In this document: positions 20,322-34,300 of the stretch, piece after piece
Layout: every line of letters begins with the position of its first letter
Position numbering within the stretch: position 1 is the stretch's first letter
Source of the DNA: Achatina immaculata
Taxonomy: Eukaryota > Mollusca > Gastropoda > Stylommatophora > Achatinidae
DNA length: 64,000 nucleotides
Assembly: GCA_009760885.1 (NCBI GenBank)
Contig: CM019717.1
Span: 52,041,366-52,105,365, forward strand
Reading direction: 5' to 3'
Program-made: the position numbers and the translations under genes
Notes under the pieces: model-generated
What the model was told of the DNA's origin: nothing
Database searches by the model: none
The model's input: the letters and a program-made list of their open reading frames with translations, nothing else

Positions 20322-23300
20322 TCACGAAGAACAAGGAACATTAATCACTTGCACATTTTCATGTGCTGGCGATGCCACACTAAATCCAAATGAGCTAAAT
20401 CCATGACAAGATGCACCTGCAAAAAACAAAAACAAGGATTAAATAATATACAGAATTATTTTAATTTGTATAAGAAAGCTTTCTCAAGTAAAACTGTGAG
20501 CCAAATTCTGACAGAATATTGAAAAACAATATTCTATTGTAATACTGTATAACATGAAAGTTGATCTTCATTTAATACTTTATTTATAGTTCTAACTAAA
20601 AACTGAATGCATGTAACATCTAAAAACAGCAGATGAAAATAATTATGTGGGAAACCAAGTCATTTATGCTTTCTCAGTATACCAAAAAGAACCATTCTCT
20701 TTGACTGTGGCACATGTACAGAGAAACATGTGAAGAGAAATACTCTATGTCATTATCACAAGTTTGATTTCTGTGGTGTATTTCCTGTCTGTAGTTATTA
20801 GGGCACCCTAACATGTTGACCACATTTTTAGTGGGCTTGTCAGACAGAGAAAATACTGTGTTAGTATATCTGTGGCATAGAGCAGAGTTTTTTTTTTTTT
20901 TTTCATTTATTGGAAGATCTTTACAGCTGTTTATTTTTTTTCCAGTGTGGTGAAAGATTGTGCTTGCTTGAAATGTCATGTTCTAATAAAATTCCCTTTA
21001 CATCTACTGGCCTGGTTAGTTGATGATCTTTTTGTAATTGTTAACTTAATTCTAGTAGCCTGTGTTGTGGTTAAGATTAAAATACTGACATCTGTTTTGG
21101 TTAAGATTAAAATACTGACATCGAGTTGAAAGATGATGTTTTTTTTTAATTGCTAGACTGAACCCAAGAAGCAGGCTCCAGGGTAGGTATTATGTTGAAT
21201 ATTTAAAGATATTTTAAAGGAAGGATGTACATAACATATGTGGGTACCTTAATAACTACAGACAGGAAATGCACCATAGAAATCAAACTTGTGATAATGA
21301 TATTTACTAATAATGGAGATACAATGAGGGAAATTAAAAGGAGGACATCTATCGCTCTTCAAAAAGTAAAACAACTAAAGAATCTGTGGAGAGGAACAGA
21401 CAGAACAACAAAAATAAGATTTTTAAGGGCATGCATCTTTCCCATCACAACATATGCCTGGGAGACCTGGACACTTAATAAAACAGCTGAGAAACACATA
21501 AATTTCTTTGAATGTAAATGCTATAGAAAAATTCTTCAAATATCATGGACACAGAAAAGAATAAATATATCCGTACTACAAGAACTTAATATTGAAGAGA
21601 TCTGGCTAGTAAAGAGGATTAAAGAGAGAAAACTTAAATATTTTGGACACATTAAACGTCATGATAATTTAGAGAAGATCATCTTGGAAGGATACATAAT
21701 AGGAAAAAGAAAGAAAGGAAGACCAAGGCGAAAATGGCTGCAAGACATTACTGATAATCTGCAGATGGGTGCATCAGCAGCAGGGCATCTTGCTTACAAC
21801 CGAGAGACCTACAGGAGAGCTGTTAGGGAGGCAAAGTTCCGCAAGAGACACGCAAATGATTGACTGACTGGTAATGATATTCAAAAAAATAATGTAGTCC
21901 CTGTAGAAGACTAATAAGAAGCGTCTGAGAAAATAAGACAAATGAGAAGTGTCTGAGAAAAAAAAAACCAGTGTAAAAACTGAGGAAAATTAAATTAAAA
22001 AGTTAATCAACATTTCCTGTTGGTGACAAGAGAATGACTTAAAATTGTAACACACTGAAGAAACTGGATTTAAAAAAAAGACACTAACAGGGCAAGAAAA
22101 CAGGTAAAGAATAGTGTGACACAATGGAATGATTGAAAAATATCACAAACCGAGCACACAAAAATGTATCAAAGATTGGGATCTCAGCCATGGCATAGCT
22201 CTCTCTATTCTTTTTCCTAGCCAGACATCCAGTGCTGCTGATAGCAACAGATTCCTAGGCCGGGGAGCCCCTATGACAAGAAGTGTTGCCATCATTGTGA
22301 CTGTCAAAAACATGAAGTCCACTCACCAAATTGACCAGTTGTATTAACTGCTATAACAGCTCCACTAAAATCTGGATAGAAACGTTTGATGGGGTCAAGG
22401 GCCAACATTGCAGCTTCAGTGGGTGGCACTCCTCGCTCCATCTCAATGACAGCACGAAAACTGTAAATGTGTAGGAAGCAAGAAAAGTTCAGTTTGCCTG
22501 TCTGCAAGACAGGATGTTTAAGACATGTACATTTAATGCTGAATTGATGCAAGTTTACAAGAAACAAATTGTCTTCATCACTATCTTAATTATATACATT
22601 ATATAACAACATTTCATAGAGAAGTTTACAAAAGTTACCACATTCTGACAAATAATGTACATGATATATTTCTGAAATAAAGAGACAACAAAGACAGTAT
22701 ATACATGCCTGGGCAGAAACCTCATCATAACGTCTCCATCACCTGTGGCTGCAGCACCACCTCCCTGGTTGCTAGCATATGCTCCAGCACCTACTATTGG
22801 TGAGTCTCCAACCCTTCTGTAATGAGAAAAGAGTAATACAGTGTATAAGTCATAAAGAATCTATGTTTTTATAATGAAATTATATTTTAGAGAGAAAACA
22901 GATATGAATATTCAAAGGACAAAAATTAAATAATTTAGACAACAATTAAGGAGGGAAATGAAACTGCAAATCATATGCTAAGAACATATCAGGCAGAGTA
23001 AAAATAATGTTAAGTAACAGAAACAAAACAGGAAAGAGATGAATAAAATTGTGACTACCAGAACCAAGTGACTAACTCATCCCGTGCCATCGTCGCTATA
23101 GTGCTAACTTCCAGTTACTGAGTTGCGTGCCATAGTCGTTATACTGACAATTCATTTGTTTCAATAAAACAACCGGTGTAATATTTAGATTATACATATT
23201 TCATCAGTGTTTCCGGTGACACTTTTCAAATTGGTGAAAGAGTCCTTAGTTACAAGTGATGCCAAGTGAGAAAAAGGAAGAGAAACATTGAAAATTTTCA

Positions 23301-26300
23301 ATTTTTGATAATGTAGATAGGGGTATGGACATGGCCTGTGACAACCCAACTGCTGTTGAATGTATCCCAAGTAGATCTAGACATATTAGATGATTGGAGA
23401 AGTAGTTAGGAGGTTATTTCAGACATTAATTTAGCGAGAATGCAACACAGAATCACAATATGAGATCGACAAGTAGATCTAGACATCTCAGATGGTAAGT
23501 AGTGCATATCTAGACCTAGCCGATGGTGAGTTGGGCACAGTCGTTGTCTAAAAACATCACATTACTTCTTTTTTCCTAAAAAACTCTGCATTTATGAAAT
23601 TTTCATACATTTTGTTATACTTTGAAACATAATAAGTACACGGAAGTACATGGAAATACTGTTTTCCATTCCATTTTACAACTATACCCCCTAACATATC
23701 AAGACCCGCGTTTTTATTCCTGCACCAACTGAACGTCTGCATTTCTTCCTGTGAGCACGGGAAGAGTTAAAGACCGAAAACATAAAGAGTCAAGGAGAAA
23801 CTATGAATTTTAATATCTTGACTGAATAAACGTCACCAATCCTTGCTGTGTTCACAGTGATTAAAGCAGAAACAAAACATCAACATACAATCCAGATTTC
23901 AGCTTCTGTCTCCTGCATCTGTTCCCACTTTATGTCTAAAAGGTTCATCTCCTTGCATTTTTAAGTCTGTTCATGCCTCTTTCTCCTTAAGAAAGTCCTG
24001 TTCACTGCTTTTCTAAGTATCTTTTCTTCTTCACATAAGGCGCATGGCCAACTCATCTCCATTTTTTTTTCTTTAAATCTCAACGATTCCAGCCCTTTCT
24101 TTGATTTCTTTTGTACTCTAAATGTTATTCCCAGTGCCCTCAAAACTTCTGAGTAAGTCTTTTCTTTGACTTCTTAGAACATCCTCAAATGAAATTTGGA
24201 TATCCCTGAATAATGGAGACAGTCCCCTGTAGGTTGTCAGCATCTCCTTATAGCTTGGTTAATATTGGTCTTGGGTTTTGTTATGTGCCTTCTTTGCTTC
24301 TATCATGCCAGGCAGTCCTGCTGCAGATGCTGGTCTGTCATTTTTCCAATGTTGTATATGCAGTCATCAGTTATTTTTAACTATTTATTTTAACTATTTA
24401 TTTTTTAACAGTATTTTTAACTTTTTATATGTGTGATATCCAGTCTGCAGGGAGTCTGAAGGTCTTGGTCTGTTCATGTCTAGCTGGTGATAGGAGTCAT
24501 TTTTCTGATAACTTGCGTGCTTGCTTTCCATCTTGTTTTTATATCCGACATTGATCACTATTTCTGGATTCATATTATGGTTTGTTTCAGTACAGATTGG
24601 AAAATCGCCATCCTTCTTTTTCAATGAATCAGCTTCTTTGCTCTCTATGATACTACAGTGATATGTTAATCATTGAATTATAGCTCTTCAATAGAGCTGT
24701 GTCATGTTATAAAGAGACTCCTGCAGTTCACAGATTTTTTTTTTTTCATTTCTTACAGCCATCAGTGTTGTTATGACTGACATAGCATCCATGAGGAAAA
24801 CAACTTCATCTGCAGCAAAGCACTTCTGTCAATATTTTTAGTGCATGTGTCTCAGCTCTAAGTTGCTAGTGAACTTTCCTGTTGCTGCCAACATTTTTCT
24901 TTGGGCCATCCTTGCTCAGCTTCAGAAAGATACTTGCTCTGTCTCTGTGATTTGACATTGCATTGATTCTTGATCCACTTGCATATACACAGGCTGAAAA
25001 GTTGCTTGGGTTGTGCTTTTCTATTAATTTTTTTTTACTACAGATTTTAGTATGTCTTATTTTTTTAATCAGTTTTCCACATTAAAATAAAATGAGACAT
25101 TCATCATGCATAGTGGTGTCTTTATGTGATGTGAAGTTAAGAAGTAGAAATAATCAACCATAAATGAATTACAAAGAAAAAAAAAGTGCTAGAGCATGCT
25201 TTCATTAAAAGCAGAAATATCTTGGCCTCTATATTTCAGTTTCTCACCACAATGGTTCATGAGGTCTATGGGCATTTGCAAAATTATCTTAGTTTCTGAT
25301 AAAGGAGTGTACCTGTTTCATTTTATGTTTCACTTTTGTCATTCCCAATTTGTTTAAAAATATAAAATATTGAAAGAGAATACATTCTGGACAACAGCTG
25401 AAAAAAAAAATAAACAACCCCTTTAATAAAATAAAAGAAAGCTAATCTGTCATATGTAGAGACTAATAGAAACACTGAAATTCCGGCAAGTTCTATGAAA
25501 GGTAAGAAGTACTTTTAATATCTGTTTTTACTGTAATGAAACATTTATGTGTTATAGTTTTTTTTCTTTTCTAGAGAGGGGTAATTAAAGTACTGACAAA
25601 ATGCTACAAGCAAATCGAAAAGGGACAACTGAATTTGTTGCTTCATTCCACTAAGAAAGAATTTTCTCCAGGATTCACAACATTTTTGCTTTGCCTTCCT
25701 GAATAAAACTTAGATTTTTTTTTAAAATCGTTCATTTTTACCATTATCATCTTGTCTTGCAAAAAAACATTGTGTCCTTAAAAAACATTGTGTCCTTTTT
25801 GATGTATGTGCTTTTCATCTACAAACAAAAAACATTACCCTGGTATTTTGTGATTAGCCCCATTGGTAGATGTGCCAGCCCAAACGTGACCTTGACCATC
25901 AATTACCACCATTCCTATAGTGTCATGATTATTACGATCAATCTCCTGGTGTCGTTTTCTGTGATACAAAAACTTCTCTTCATGACCAGAAACAGATGAT
26001 GGTTGTGGATAGTATGGACCACAGCTGGTCTTGGGGTCTGGTACAACATTCTGAAATAAACATCTGTAATATTACACATTTTTTGGTCATATTTTTGCAT
26101 ACAATTTTTTTTTCATATTTTTGCACAAAATTTATGCATACCTTGGCAGCTACGTAGACCTGAATGGTGACACCAGAAAGGAAGTTAGAATTTGAACTGC
26201 AAAACCAGCATTGACTTTCAAGAATCTTGAGAACATATGGCATTCAAAAGTTATAAGCACAAAAACCAAGTTAAGATTATTCAATTCAAATGTAATATCC

Positions 26301-28258
26301 ACCCTCATTTATGCATGTGAAAGCTGGAAAGCAACTAAAGAAATAGACAAGAAATTAGACTCTTTTGAAAACAAATGCTGAAGGGAAATACTCGGCATAA
26401 AGTGGAACGAGTTCAAGAACAATGCAGAGATAAGACAGATGAGCAAACAACAACCTGTCTCATGGGTGATCAGAAAAGGAAGATGGACATATGTCAGTCA
26501 CGTGATGAGAAGAAACAGTCAGAGAATCCTAAAACAAGCTATCAAGTGGAACACAACAGGCCAAAGAAAAAAGAGGTCGATCACATGAAACTCTAAAGAG
26601 GACATTGTTATAAGACAGGCCAATTTAGAGGGCATAACATCCCTTGATGAGGTTGAAAAGCTCGCCGAAAACAGGAAAACTTGGCAAACTACCCTATGTG
26701 ATGTTTAATAGCATGGGAAAGATGTAAGACTATTACACACATTTCACCTTAGCTCAACAAATACATGTAAGACTTGTTTTTTTTTTGTTGAGTTTTTTGT
26801 ATTTGCATTCATCTGCTTTGAATTCAAACACATTTTCATGTAGATAAGACTTTGTCCCTCTGGTAGCCCTGACTCTCTATCAACATGTTAATTCTTACAG
26901 TATTTGACTTGATGTAATAGCCTACTTGAAAACAACTAAGATCTTAGCCATCTCTGAGCATACTGACATGAGAAGCACTTTTGTGCTCCAAAACTTTGAC
27001 CTACACTGTCAGAATAATCTACCAACCTGTCTAAAATTAGGCTGACATTTAGCCTTGACCCAGTCATCAAATATTTCCTTTGACCTGTTAGTTATAAGTG
27101 ATTCTTCCTTGAATCCCATCTCTACAGCAAATTTTGTGGCTGAAAGTTAAATCATATATTTTACAACTTGCAGTAAAATGCAGTTAAAGTGTGGCATATT
27201 TTAAAATGACTTCAAATTTAAAAAAATAAAATAAATGTACATTTGACATACTGGATTGAAACAAGAAGAACATGTCGTTTGAAAAAGTATGATATTGAAT
27301 GACATTCTTTGTTGCTGCCATTTTCTCTCTTAGAAAATAATTAAGCTACCACCATGATATGTAATCATAATTAAGCTGCTACTATGACATGTAATCATAA
27401 TTAAGTTGCCACTATGACATGTAATCATAATTAAGTTGCCACTATGACATGTAATCGATATATTATATTTAAGGACAATTAGTATAAATGTGAGAACAAG
27501 AAAAACCAGTACCAAGGTAAAAATCTGACAAAGAAATCTGTCCAAGAATACAGCACTTGAAATTCAGCAACAAGAATAACACAACACATCATTATCACTA
27601 AGTACACTGCCTATAGATGATCATTCTTCTTCACAGATTTCAATTTTGTTTGTTTGTTTTGCTCTGTTGATGATTTTCAGCCATGCTGTCATGCCACAGC
27701 TGTCCATTTTTTTTTTTCTGAGCTTTCTTCTGTCTCTTCTTCTACTTATGTGATGTATTCAAGCTTCCCTTTTTCATATGTCAGATGAGTGTTATCGTCT
27801 TCACTGTTTCCTTTTAGGAATCTCCTTTTAAGTGTGAACTAAATGTTCTCTGCAACTGATGTTGTGGTAAATATATTCGAATGACATTAAATTGGTAGGA
27901 CTGTGGAAGCATGGTGACTTTTTATAGAAACCCAGAGCGAAGATAAGAATTTGGACTTCTCAACAAACCCCACAACAGAGAACATGTCAAGCCATACTCT
28001 GGTGGCCAGGGTGTGCTACGACAACACTGTGTGAATACAGAATTTGGTTCTGATAAGCTTTGGCTTATTTGCACTAATAAATGTGCCATCTCTGTCTAAT
28101 TGTGCTCTAAAGATGTATATAATCTGCAGCAGTAGAAGAACAACAGAAAGGATGTTGAGCAATAGAGGGCTCACCTGGGCAAGAGCAGAAAAAAAGGCGA
28201 AGGACAGGCAGTTGTGGAAAACCCTTGCGGAAGCCCCATGTGCCCTGGGCACTTAAGG

Positions 28259-28307
<49 letters not shown>

Positions 28308-31300
28308 AGATTAAATGGTGAAACAACAACTTGGTTTGAAATAAAACAAGGGGTCCGTCAGGGGTGCATATTGTCGCCTTACTTATTTAACTTGTATACT
28401 GAAGATATAATGAGGAATGTTAGAGAAGATGTGGACAAAAGATATTATGATGCCATAAAAATTGGAGGTTATGAAATACCAGATATTAGATATGTTGATG
28501 ACACAGTGTTACTGTCCACAACACAAAAAGGAAATGAAAAACTAATTATGTCAGTCCGTAAGAATAGTGTAGAGCAAAACTTCTATCTTAATGTGAAGAA
28601 AACTAAATTGATGACAACTGACAAAAACAAATAAGGCAGCTGAAATATATATCAACGAGGAAAAATTGGAAGAGGTGGAGAGTTCTGAATATCTTGGATC
28701 ATTGCTAACTAATAATGGAGATTCAACCTTACATCCTTCCTATGCTGCTAAACGTTACATAGGGCCCACATGGTAGCTCATCAAGATTTCCTGTCTTGGC
28801 GAGTTTTTCAATCTTATCAAGGGATGTTATGCCCACTAAATTGGCCTGTCTTAACAATGTCATCTTTAGAGTTTCACGTGGTCGACCTCTTTTTCTTTGG
28901 AATGTTTTGTTCCACTTGATAGCTTGTTTGGGGATCCTCTGATTGTTTCCTCTCATCACATGACCTACATATGTCCATCTTCTTTTTCTGATCACCCATG
29001 AGACAGGTTGTTGTTTGCTCATCTGTCTTATCTCTGCGTTGTTCTTGAACGCGTTCCACTTTATACTGAGTATTTTCCTAAGGCATTTGTTTTCAAAAGA
29101 GTCTAATTATTTTGTCTATTTCTTTAGTTGTTTTCCAGCTTTCACATGCATAAATGAGGGTGGATATTACATTTGAATTGAATAGTCTTAACTTGGTTTT
29201 TGTGCTTGAATGGTGTCACCATCCTGGTCTACCTATTAGCTGCCTAGATATGCAGAATGGTTTACTTCTTCAACAGCTGTTCCTTCAATGGCTGGAGATA
29301 CAATGAGGGAAATTAAAAGGAGGATATCTATCGCTCTTCAGAAAGTAAAACAACTAAAGAATCTGTGGAGAGGAACAAACATAACTATAAAAATAGGATT
29401 TTTAAGGGTATGCATCTTTCCCATTGCAACATATGCCTGTGAGACCTGGACACTTAACAAAACAGCTGAGAAACACATAAACGCCTTTGAATGTAAATGC
29501 TACAGAAGAGCTCTTCAAATATCATGGACACAAAAAATAACAAATATATCCAAACTACAAGAACTTAATATTGAAGAAGGTTGGATAATAAAGAGGATTA
29601 AACAGAGAAAACTTAAATATTTTGGACATATTAAACATCATGAGAATTTAGAGAAGATTGTCTTGGAAGAATACATAATGGGAAAAAGAAAGAGAGGAAG
29701 ATCAAGGTGAAGATGGCTACAAGACATCACTGATAATCAGCAAATGGATGCATCATTTGCTTACAACCAAGAGGCCTATAGGAGAGCTGTTAAGGAGGCA
29801 GAGTTCCGCAAGGGACATGCAAATGACTGACTGACTGACAGTCTGTTATTAAAAGGCAATATGGAATGTATAAATCATCAAGGGGTATTATGTATTTTAA
29901 TAACAACACATTTTGTATGCACTAACCTATTTTACCCTAACCATTTATGGTCAGAGTATCTAACCTACCTGATTCTCCAACTATCAGTGTATGGTCAGAG
30001 TACCTCATTACAGCTTGGGCTACACCGATGGCATTTTTCACTCTACGTAGGTCACCTACAGATCCTACAGCAAAAGTTGCTCTGGAGATAAAAACAAACT
30101 ATGATTAAGTTACACACTAAAGTGCTTCTATAACTTGAATAGTTTGATTTCTCTACCATTATGATTCTGTGCCATCTCTCAGGGAAGGGGTACACGTTAC
30201 GAATTTTCACGGTGCCTTTGGGTTTCAGAGTGTAAGTAGTCAAGATAGACCGCCTTTCCAATCATAATGTTGTCCATCTGTTTTTGTTGTTGTCAATTTC
30301 TTGCCATTTTCCCTTCAACTTTTCCCTCTAATATGGTTTTATTAAATCTCTATATGTGTTTTTTATCTAAAGGACAGTACCCAGGTATTCTGTGACTAAC
30401 CCTTTGGTAAATTGTTCAGACATCAAAAATGTGTTTAGTGCATGATTCTCATGTTTTTCATTTTAATCCTTTGTAAATTTTGATAATACATTTTTCAGTC
30501 ACTATGATTTAATAGAATGGAGAGACAAGTATGTAGACTAACAATTAGATGTGTAGATTAACAATTAACTGAAAGAGGACAGGAAAAATTGGCAAACTAC
30601 CTTGCGAGCCCTTTTTGATGTTTAACGGCATGGGAAGGATATAAGACAGGTAGGTAACTAATGAAAGGCTGTCACATATATGAACAGACTAAAATAGAGC
30701 TCTGATAAACAAATTAAATGATCTGTATGGATGTTTATGAACTAAAATACATATGGATTAACGAATGAAGGACAGAGGTGTGAGTTTCTTTCTGCATGGT
30801 TTATATGCTTGTTAAATGCATGAATGTTGTTTTATAATTTCACAGCACACATGAGACTCTTCCTTCTTGATGCCATTAAAAACCATTGCCCTATTTATTT
30901 TTTACAGTGAAAATATGTTTGATCAGAATAACTGAATGGTTTAACATGTTATAGAGAATGTCTGAAAAGTACAAGTTTACTTACATGCAGTAATGCTCAA
31001 TGTTGTGGTCAGAGTACCTAACCAACTGGATTTACTGGTTTCATTTGTCATAAACAAGTGGAAACGGTCACTACAAGATGTGAGAGCAAGGAAAGGAGCA
31101 GATGTAGGAAGTGATCACAACCTTTTGGTAGGAAAAATAAAACTAAAATTAAGAAAAGCCAAATTCAGAGAACACAGAAAGGCACATTTTGATACAGCAA
31201 AACTGAAAGACCAGCAAACAAGAAATGAATTTTAAACAGTACTTAAGAACTGTTTCAGTGTCCTACAAGACAAAGCAGAAATGTCCATACAAGAGTTCAG

Positions 31301-34300
31301 TAAAACATTACAGGAAACAGCAAAAGAGGTGCTGGGATATCGGAAATGGAGAAAAGAGGAATGGATAAATAAGACCACATGGGAAAAGATAAAGCAAAGA
31401 AAGGAAAACAAAAAAAAAAAAATTACTGAACACCAAATAACAAAGGCTAAAAGAGCAAGTTTTAAGTAATTATGCACAAAAAGACAAAGAAGTGAAGGAG
31501 TTATGCCGTCAAGATAAATGTCAATGCTACGACAACTTAGCAGAACCAGCAGAGAAACCGTATATGCAAATGACATGAAAACCATATACAAAATCACAAA
31601 GCAGATGACAGGTAACTTCAGCACAAGATGTGAGAGTGCAATAAGGATACATAAGGGACAACTGGTCAGAGGAGAAAGAGAAACAATTGAAAGATGGAGG
31701 GAACACTTTAACACCCTACTAAACAGAACACAAGCAGTACAAACAATAGACATACCTGAAGCAAAAACGGAACCAAACATCAATACACGACCAATAACAA
31801 TAAGTGAAGTAAAGGAGGCAATAAAGAAGCTAAAATTAGACAGGGCACCAGGAGAAGATGAAATGACTGCTGAAATGTTGAAAGCAGAAGAAACAGAAAC
31901 ACCAAAACAACTTTGCCGGATACTACAACATATTTGGGATCTGGAAAAAGCTCTAGAGGAGTGGAAAACTGGCCTTATAGTAAAACTACCCTCCTGCCAC
32001 TCACCAGTAAAGTATTTTGCAGAATAATCAACAGAACCGTACCAGCACTTGAGGGAAAACTTCAGAAAGAGCAGGCAGGATTTAGAAAAGGAAGATCATG
32101 CATAGACCACATATCTGTACTTAGACAAATATTGAACAGGCAAATGAGTGGCATAGCACAACATATGCATTGTTTATAGATTTTGAGAAAGCCTTTGACA
32201 GTGTCAACAGAGATGCACTGTGGAAAATCCTAAGATGGCCTCCCTATAAGATAGTTAATGTAATCAAAGCAAAGTGATCTGTGGAGAACATACCTCCAGC
32301 AGCTTTAGGGTACAAACAGAATTGAAGTAGGGATGTGTACTATCACCAACATTGTTTATCTTGGCAGAAGACTGGTTAATGAAGGAGGCAACATCAGACA
32401 AACACAGAGGATTACAATGGACTCTTGACACAGTGCTGGAGTACCTTGACTTTGCAGACGACATTTGTCTACTATCAAGCAGCCACAAAGATATGCAAGA
32501 TAAAATAAACAAGTTAACTCAGAATGCAAACAAAGGACTAAAGATCAATATAGGAAAGACAAAGTTAATGAAGCAAAATGTGAACAGAAATGTACTCAGA
32601 GTAGATAGCAAGTTAGTGGAGGAGGTCAATGAATTTGTATATCTTGGCTGTAGAGTAGTAGAAAATGGAGACAGCACAGAGGACACCAACAGCAGAATTA
32701 CTAGAGCAAACCAGGCTTTTGCAATGCTGCAGACTATGTGGAAATCTAAAAAACTAAGCATGAAGATGAAAATCAGGATATTTAAGAGTAATGTTCTAAG
32801 TGTACTACTCTATGGAAGTGAATGCTGGAAAATCACCAAAACCATAGAAAACAAGTTGAATTCTTTCCAGACTAAATGTTTACAAAGAATTAGAAAAATA
32901 TTTTAGCCAACTACCATAAGAAATAACATCCTGTTGGCAGAAATGCAGTTGAAGCCACTGACAGCAATTATTGAGGAAAGATGCTGGTGATAGTTGGGAC
33001 ATGTGCTCCAAATGACTGACAATTCACTACCAAAAATAGCACCACGATGGACACCACAGGGGAACAGAAGTAAGGGTAGACCAAAAGAGACATAGAGAAG
33101 AACAACAGAAAGGATGTTGAGCAATAGAGGGCTCACCTGGGCAAGAGTGGAAAAAAAGGCAAAGAACAGGCACTCGTGCAAAACCCCTGCAGAAGCCCCA
33201 TGTGCCCTGGGCACTTAAGTAAGGTTCAGAGAGAAAGAGAGAGAGAGACTTGTCATAAAAGATCATTATTTTGCGTGCAAAAAACATACTGAAATTTATA
33301 TATAGCTTAGTGGACAGGTGGACAGAGTATATCGGTGAGCTATATGGAGGAGAAAGACCAGAATTAACACCAGATACTGGAAATTGTGATGGACCACCAA
33401 TACTTGAAGATAAAATCATAGATGCCATCAAACACATGAAGAAAGGAAAAGCGACTGGGCCTGATAATATAACAATAGAAGAAATAGAGGCACTAGAGGA
33501 GACAGGAATAAAAATAATAACCAAGTTACTGAATGACATTTACAACAGTGGTTATATTCCCAGTGACCTGATTAAATCCACATTTATAGCACTACCAAAG
33601 AAACCAGGTGCAAAGGAGTGTGATGACTACCAGACTATCAGCCTCTCATGTCACATAACGAAGCTACTTCTGAGAATAATTATGAGAAGAACAAGGAAAA
33701 AGATAAAAATGGAAATAGCAGATGAACAGTTTGGATTTGTTGAAGGAAAGGGATCACACAATGCCATTTATGCTTTACGAACACTAACAGAAAGAGCTTT
33801 AGAAGTACAGAAAGATCTCTACTTATGCTTCATTGATTACACCGAGGCATTTGACAAGGTGAAACATAATGAAATTATTAAAACGCTTGAAGACATCAAT
33901 ATAGACAACAAAGACCTGAGGATTGTAAAACATCTATACTGGCAGCAAGAAGCAGCAGTTCGAGTTGAAAATAGAATTGGAAAATATCAACCTATAAAAC
34001 AAGGGGTGTGACAAGGATGTGTACTATCTCCAGACCTTTTTTCTCTGTATAGCGAGAATATTCTAAGAACAATCATCACAGAACCAGGCATAAAAATTGG
34101 AGGATACAATATTAACAACCCTTGGTATGCTGACGACACAGTACTGATAGCTGAGAACCAACAAGACCTGCAAAATCTCTTGGATAAAGTCGCCAAAGAA
34201 AGTGAACAGAAAGGCCTTACTCTGAACATCAAAAAGACAGAGACTATGGTTATATCTAAGAAACAGAATCCATCAGCATGCAGTATTAAATTAAACGGAA

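Noticed and set aside
22129..22347. Plus-strand frame of 72 codons
   Set aside because: Overlaps AGA exon 7 in antisense and has no similarity.
23890..24160. About 80 open minus-strand codons with CALCEEE
   Set aside because: No recognisable family, one stop inside, no splice framework; kept only as a note under AGA intron 5.
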